From Pseudomonas sp. B28(2017) (GTDB taxonomy: Bacteria > Pseudomonadota > Gammaproteobacteria > Pseudomonadales > Pseudomonadaceae): a stretch of DNA of 64,000 bases. Positions 60,243 to 64,000 of the stretch are shown here, piece by piece. The position numbers and the translations under genes are program-made. The notes under the pieces were generated by a model, which searched no databases, was not told where the DNA came from, and saw only the letters and a list, made by a program, of their open reading frames with translations. Location: contig NZ_NEJH01000003.1 in NCBI RefSeq assembly GCF_002113025.1, positions 496,001 to 560,000 of the forward strand, given 5' to 3'. The number at the start of each line of letters is the position of its first letter. Positions within the stretch are counted from its first letter, which is position 1.

Positions 60243-60270
60243 TTGTCGCAATGGCTCAATTGGTTATGAA
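60243..60270 (+). promoter_or_regulatory. Weak candidate promoter for the + strand RNA
   Basis: TTGTCG, a 16-nt spacer and TATGAA would start transcription near 60277. The match is modest. Confidence 0.35.
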
Positions 60271-60276
60271 CATGTC

Positions 60277-60416
60277 GTTTTCGGCTAACCTGGTCCGCAG
60301 GGGAGTGGGCACACTGGACTCAGCTCGCTTCACGAAGGTTTGGTCACCCTCGCATGGCAGCTCCTCAACAGTACCCTCTGCCTCGATCCTGTCACGGCTT
60401 GATCGGGGTTTTTTTT
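60277..60416 (+). ncRNA. Candidate small RNA, about 140 nt
   Basis: The + strand here has a plausible promoter and ends in a strong intrinsic terminator with eight T, but no + strand gene precedes or follows it; neighbours on both sides are on the minus strand. The body lacks a convincing reading frame. It contains unpaired-looking CU-rich segments such as CAGCTCCTCAACAGTACCCTCTGCC before the terminator, which could be targeting or protein-binding regions. The 5' end is a guess. It could instead be a terminator for readthrough from gbdR. Confidence 0.5.
60381..60416 (+). terminator. Orphan + strand intrinsic terminator
   Basis: The stem CCTCGATC / GATCGGGG (one G-U pair) has a 12-nt loop and is followed by T8. 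Confidence 0.8.
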
Positions 60417-60455
60417 GTCTGTGAATCATGGTTTTTTGTTGGTTGATAGGCCGCA

Positions 60456-60519
60456 TTCACGAGCAGGCTCGCTCCCACAAGGACTGTGCAAAACCTGTGG
60501 GAGCGAGCCTGCTCGCGAA
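60456..60519. repeat. REP-like pair downstream of the gamma-butyrobetaine dioxygenase gene
   Basis: TTCACGAGCAGGCTCGCTCCCAC (one change) and an inverted exact copy are about 18 nt apart. Confidence 0.85.
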
Positions 60520-60534
60520 GAACGATGACGCGGT

Positions 60535-61698
60535 CTAGCGTTGCAGCACCAGGATGCGCGACAACAACTCATCCCGGTCGACATAGCAGCCCTGGAAATG
60601 CCGCGCGCCGGTGGCGGGGTCGAAGGCGTTGCGGGCATGCAGGGTGCGGCGATTGTCGAAGCACCACAGCTCACCGGGATTGAGCCGCTGTATCAACCTG
60701 AATCGAGGCTCGCGGGTCATCGCGATAAAGCGCCGGTAGGCCTTGTACAGCCTGGGCATCTGCTCTACCGAGGCATCGAATGGCCCGCGCAGAAAGTTCG
60801 CCATGCGGATTTCCGATACCTGCCCCAACGCGTTCAGGGCAATGATCGGCGCGAGACAGCGGTAGTCGCTGTGACGGTCCTTGTTGCGAAACTCCACGGG
60901 GATTTCGCAGAGGTTTTTGAAGGATTCGGGGTCTTCCCGGCGCAAGGCGTCGGCAATGGCAAAGCCGTCGACAAAAATGCTCTCGCCACCCTCGGCGTCA
61001 TTGACCAGGCAATGCAGGAATTGCAGCCCCGGTTGCAGCTCCCTGGTTGGCAAATCGCTGTGCAGCGGCAGGTTGAAGGCGGTGTAGGCATTGCTGTCGG
61101 CATCGGCCTTGGATTGCACGTTGAACAGCACGCCGAAATTGCTCTCGCGGATGAAGGAAATCCGTTGGGCGATCAGCTTCAGAGAGCCGGGTTCGGTGGG
61201 TACGCCACGGACCTGGGTCAATCCGACATCCCGTACCGCCAACAACCATTGCAACAAGGCGTCGGAGTCGTTCATCAGCGCTTGATACTCGAACACCGGC
61301 AACTGCAAATCGCTGTGCCAGAGCCTGGCTACGGGCTTGCGCTGCTGGCGTTCGGCGCGGGATTCATCGTCATAGGCGTGGGCGCGCAGCCAGCCGGGGT
61401 CGAAGCGGCTGCAGTGGCCGTCCTGCCAGACAACCGCCAGGCAGCCATCGTTGTCGATACTGACGTTATCGGCCATCAGATCTTGAGCCACATCGACGAT
61501 TTCCAGCACTTGCTCGCGGGTCACGGTGTAGACGCACTGCGGGCACGGGCAATTGTCCCGTAGCCATTGATGGTGGAAAGGGCTGACACGATCGTCGGCC
61601 CACCTCACCAGAACACGGTCCGCCAGGGTCTGCACGCCAGTCAGCGCGCTGATCAACGGATAGGTACGAAAGTCGGCAAATGCAGCGGCGGTGTTCAT
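60535..61698 (-). CDS. Gamma-butyrobetaine dioxygenase (2-oxoglutarate/Fe(II)-dependent)
   Basis: A 387-residue BBOX-type enzyme. The N-terminal DUF971-like zinc domain carries CPCPQC (Cys 50, 52, 55) after WLRDN. The TauD/TfdA-like catalytic domain has the iron ligands H213 and D215 (NLPLHSDLP), the third His near 354 (RTLHARNAFDP), and GVLFNVQ lining the pocket. It hydroxylates gamma-butyrobetaine to L-carnitine with 2-oxoglutarate and oxygen. It is last in the cdhC-cdhA-cdhB-dioxygenase run, 13 nt after cdhB, so gamma-butyrobetaine is channelled into the carnitine pathway. Confidence 0.92.
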   Translation of the reverse strand: MNTAAAFADFRTYPLISALTGVQTLADRVLVRWADDRVSPFHHQWLRDNCPCPQCVYTVTREQVLEIVDVAQDLMADNVSIDNDGCLAVVWQDGHCSRFDPGWLRAHAYDDESRAERQQRKPVARLWHSDLQLPVFEYQALMNDSDALLQWLLAVRDVGLTQVRGVPTEPGSLKLIAQRISFIRESNFGVLFNVQSKADADSNAYTAFNLPLHSDLPTRELQPGLQFLHCLVNDAEGGESIFVDGFAIADALRREDPESFKNLCEIPVEFRNKDRHSDYRCLAPIIALNALGQVSEIRMANFLRGPFDASVEQMPRLYKAYRRFIAMTREPRFRLIQRLNPGELWCFDNRRTLHARNAFDPATGARHFQGCYVDRDELLSRILVLQR

Positions 61699-61711
61699 GG
61701 CGATCTCCTTG

Positions 61712-62188
61712 TTATTTTTTTGTGGGTAGTGCGATCACTCGGCCAATGTACGCGGGTGTTGGCAGGTCCGCCTGTTCGGCGACGATGGCTTGCAGTCGGC
61801 TCAGGGACTGCTCGCTGAACGGTGCCGAACGCGGCCCGGCGAGATCCACGTGCAGCAGCATCTGTTCGTTGCCTGCAAGTTCCTGGGCATCACCGAGCAG
61901 ATGCAGGCTGTGATAGAGGTGCACGCGCTTGCTGTCGTGGGCGATGATCTGGGTGTGCACTTCGACTTGGGCGTCGAGCTTAACTTCGTGCAGGTAGTTC
62001 AGGTGCAGTTCGAGGGTGAACAGCGAGTTGCCGCTGGCTTCCCGGCTGTTGCTGTCCAGGCCCAGGCGATCCATCAGCGCGTCGGTGGCGTAGCTGAAAA
62101 TCAGCAGGTAGAAGGCGTCGCGCAGGTGGCCGTTGTAGTCGACCCAGTCGGGGATGATGGTGGTCTGGTAGGTGGTTAGGGCGGGCAT
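61712..62188 (-). CDS. cdhB: Betainyl-CoA thioesterase (CdhB)
   Basis: A 158-residue hotdog thioesterase of the 4-hydroxybenzoyl-CoA type. IPDWVDYNGHLRDAFYLLIFSYATDALMD (residues 12-40) contains the D-x-N-G-H catalytic segment, and LELHLNYLHEVKLDAQVEV follows. In carnitine catabolism CdhB hydrolyses betainyl-CoA to glycine betaine, which then enters the GbdR-controlled pathway. The assignment rests on context between cdhA and the dioxygenase. The ATG at 62188 is chosen; the upstream frame reads into a REP element. Confidence 0.88.
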   Translation of the reverse strand: MPALTTYQTTIIPDWVDYNGHLRDAFYLLIFSYATDALMDRLGLDSNSREASGNSLFTLELHLNYLHEVKLDAQVEVHTQIIAHDSKRVHLYHSLHLLGDAQELAGNEQMLLHVDLAGPRSAPFSEQSLSRLQAIVAEQADLPTPAYIGRVIALPTKK

Positions 62189-62227
62189 GATGTTAGTTCC
62201 AACATTGATAGTGACTGGACTGCCGCT

Positions 62228-62290
62228 TTCGCGAGCAGGCTCGCTCCCACAAGGACCGCGCATAACTTATGGGAGCGAGCCTGCTCGCGA
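62228..62290. repeat. REP-like pair between cdhA and cdhB
   Basis: TTCGCGAGCAGGCTCGCTCCCAC and the inverted ATGGGAGCGAGCCTGCTCGCGAA lie inside the carnitine operon. Confidence 0.85.
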
Positions 62291-62312
62291 AGGGGCCGGG
62301 CCTGCTGACCGA

Positions 62313-63278
62313 TTACTCGCTGAAGGCCATCCCATGCTTCTCTTTGGTGGTCTTCACCGCCTCCAACACCGCCAGCAGGCAGTCATCACGATAGCGCTCC
62401 AGCGCTGAAATGCTGTGTTTACCCAGTTGATCGCTGGTGCCATCGACCACGTCGTCGATCAGCTTGTCGGTCAGTTCCGGTGCCGGCAGGTAAGTCCACG
62501 GCAACTGCAATGCCGGACCAAACTGCGCCATGAAGTGACGCATGCCGGCATCACCACCGGCCAGGGTGTAAGTCAGGAACGTGCCCATGAACGACCAGCG
62601 CAAACCGGCGCCGAAGCGGATTGCATCGTCGATTTCGCCGGTAGTCGCCACACCGTCATTGACCAGGTGCAACGCCTCGCGCCACAGCGCTTCGAGCAGG
62701 CGGTCGGCGATGAAACCCGGTACTTCCTTGCGTACGTGCAACGGGCGCATCCCCAGGGATTCATAGACTTTCATCGCCGCTTGCACCGCTTCCGACGCGG
62801 TGTTCTTGCCACCGACCACTTCCACCAATGGCAGCAAATAAACCGGGTTGAACGGGTGACCGACCACGCAACGTTCCGGATGCGTGGCGCTTTCGTAGAA
62901 CTCGCTCGGCAACAGACCGGAGGTGCTGGAACCGATCAGCGCATTGGGCTTGGCCGCCGCGCTGATTTTGCTGTGCAGGTCCAGTTTCAGCTCCAGCCGT
63001 TCCGGGGCGCTTTCCTGGATGAAGTCGGCATCGCGCACGCACTCTTCGATGGTTGCGACAAAGCGCAGGCGATCCTGCGATGCACCCGGCGCCAGGCCCT
63101 GTTTTTCCAGTGCGCCCCAAGCGTTGGCGACACGCTTGCGCAGGGCTGCTTCGGCACCGGGGGCCGGGTCCCAGGCCACTACGTCCAGGCCATGGGCGAG
63201 GGCGCGTGATACCCAACCGCTGCCGATGACACCGCTGCCCAGGGCGGCGAAGGTTTTGATTTCGGTGATAAAGCTCAT
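62313..63278 (-). CDS. cdhA: L-carnitine dehydrogenase (CdhA)
   Basis: A 321-residue member of the 3-hydroxyacyl-CoA dehydrogenase family. The N-terminal NAD domain has [19 protein letters not shown] (residues 11-29), then [32 protein letters not shown] and [17 protein letters not shown] with the catalytic His. The C-terminal domain begins [20 protein letters not shown]. It oxidises L-carnitine to 3-dehydrocarnitine. Context with cdhC and cdhB supports carnitine over hydroxybutyryl-CoA. It starts 52 nt after cdhC. Confidence 0.94.
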   Translation of the reverse strand: MSFITEIKTFAALGSGVIGSGWVSRALAHGLDVVAWDPAPGAEAALRKRVANAWGALEKQGLAPGASQDRLRFVATIEECVRDADFIQESAPERLELKLDLHSKISAAAKPNALIGSSTSGLLPSEFYESATHPERCVVGHPFNPVYLLPLVEVVGGKNTASEAVQAAMKVYESLGMRPLHVRKEVPGFIADRLLEALWREALHLVNDGVATTGEIDDAIRFGAGLRWSFMGTFLTYTLAGGDAGMRHFMAQFGPALQLPWTYLPAPELTDKLIDDVVDGTSDQLGKHSISALERYRDDCLLAVLEAVKTTKEKHGMAFSE

Positions 63279-63330
63279 GGCGATTTCCTGAATTTGGCTC
63301 GGAAAAAAACTGGGGGAAAAGGTGCTGGGA

Positions 63331-64000
63331 TTAACCGCGTTGGGTCAGGCCCATTTTCTTGCGGCCTTCAGCCGGCGTCAGCACGCGGGCACCGAGGCGG
63401 CTGAGGATTTCCGTGGCGCGCTCGACCAGTTGGCCGTTGGTCGCCAGCACGCCCTTGTCCAGCCACAGGTTGTCTTCCAGCCCGACCCGCACGTTGCCGC
63501 CGAGCAACACCGCTTGCGCTGCCATCGGCATCTGCATGCGACCGATACCGAAGCCGGCCCAGACCGCGTCGGCCGGCAGGTTGTCGACCATGGCTTTCAT
63601 GGTGGTGGTGTCCGCCGGTGCGCCCCAAGGGATACCCAGGCACAGCTGGAACAACGGGTTGTCGAGCAAGCCTTCCTTGATCATCTGCTTGGCGAACCAC
63701 AGGTGGCCGGTGTCGAAGATTTCCAGCTCGGCCTTCACGCCCAGCTCTTGAATGCGTTTGGCGCCAGCACGCAGTTGTGCCGGGGTGGACACGTAAATGG
63801 TGTCGCCGTCGCCGAAGTTCAGGGTGCCGCAATCCAGGGTGCAGATTTCCGGCAACAGTTCTTCGACGTGGGCCAGGCGGGTCAGCGGGCCGACCAGATC
63901 GGTGTTCGGGCCGAACTCCATCGGGTTCTCGCCCGCGCCGATTTCCAGATCGCCGCCCATACCGGCGGTGAGGTTGACGATGATGTCCACGTCCGCCTCG
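63331..64000 (-). CDS. cdhC: Dehydrocarnitine cleavage enzyme (CdhC, BKACE family), cut by window edge
   Basis: The C-terminal 222 codons of a BKACE (DUF849) protein; the start is beyond 64000. Reading from the edge, [13 protein letters not shown] and the [16 protein letters not shown] segment are family landmarks. [24 protein letters not shown] carries the conserved E/D region near the metal site, and [26 protein letters not shown] is the typical C-terminal part. In carnitine breakdown it condenses 3-dehydrocarnitine with acetyl-CoA to yield betainyl-CoA and acetoacetate. It is the first visible gene of the cdhCAB-dioxygenase operon. Confidence 0.92.
   Translation of the reverse strand, partial: EADVDIIVNLTAGMGGDLEIGAGENPMEFGPNTDLVGPLTRLAHVEELLPEICTLDCGTLNFGDGDTIYVSTPAQLRAGAKRIQELGVKAELEIFDTGHLWFAKQMIKEGLLDNPLFQLCLGIPWGAPADTTTMKAMVDNLPADAVWAGFGIGRMQMPMAAQAVLLGGNVRVGLEDNLWLDKGVLATNGQLVERATEILSRLGARVLTPAEGRKKMGLTQRG

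Overview
This 64-kb window is chromosomal DNA of a Pseudomonas of the P. fluorescens group. The evidence is the high GC content, the gene neighbourhoods (bioA/rsmE, ahcY-metF with an SAH riboswitch, metK/tkt/epd/pgk/fba, betT-betIBA, cbcXWV-sdaB-gbdR, carnitine genes), and about twenty intergenic copies of the REP-like palindrome with the core GTGGGAGCGAGCCTGCTCGC. I see no prophage, insertion sequence, CRISPR array, rRNA or tRNA. Nearly every stretch is occupied by recognisable genes.

Layout. 1-4.5 kb: start of an MdcR-like LysR gene (cut by the edge), a hemolysin III membrane protein, and a LysR regulator divergent from a small D-amino-acid-type operon (DadA-like oxidase, RidA, orphan periplasmic binding protein). 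4.5-12.2 kb: rsmE, bioA, an exported flavin amine oxidase with an odd Lys/Ala/Pro tail, cytochrome b561 plus YceI, and the RNA helicase RhlE. 12.4-17.9 kb: a solute-binding protein, metF and ahcY behind a sigma70 promoter and SAH riboswitch, a thioesterase, an EamA exporter and a MAPEG protein. 18-22.2 kb: mltA, a cytochrome c-type lipoprotein, a DUF1090 protein and ligB. 22.3-31.1 kb: metK preceded by an ArsR-methyltransferase fusion (SahR-like) with a perfect palindromic operator, then the central-carbon cluster tkt-epd-pgk-(two small lipoproteins)-fba. 31.3-46.5 kb: a PL7 alginate lyase without signal peptide, a REC-PAS-GGDEF-EAL protein, a YgjP-like peptidase, a small HTH protein, an ElaA acetyltransferase, a binding protein, a YccS-type protein, a YhiN flavoprotein, dbpA, a DHA2 exporter and a TldE/TldD pair.

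46.8-64 kb is one functional block for quaternary ammonium compounds. It holds betIBA (choline to glycine betaine) divergent from betT (choline uptake), cbcXWV (ABC uptake of choline/betaine/carnitine), sdaB (serine to pyruvate, the end of betaine catabolism), gbdR (betaine/dimethylglycine-responsive activator) and the carnitine genes (gamma-butyrobetaine dioxygenase, cdhB, cdhA, start of cdhC). Its control regions are unusually readable: a perfect BetI palindrome carrying back-to-back -35 elements for betI and betT, a textbook terminator inside the betT leader, and an AraC-type direct repeat upstream of cbcX.

The best leads beyond routine annotation are: an orphan + strand terminator/promoter pair at about 60.24-60.42 kb that looks like an unannotated small RNA; the possible betT attenuator; the SahR-like palindrome next to metK, complementing the ahcY riboswitch; and a family of about 100-bp composite palindromic elements, two copies of which supply the stop codon of the preceding gene.
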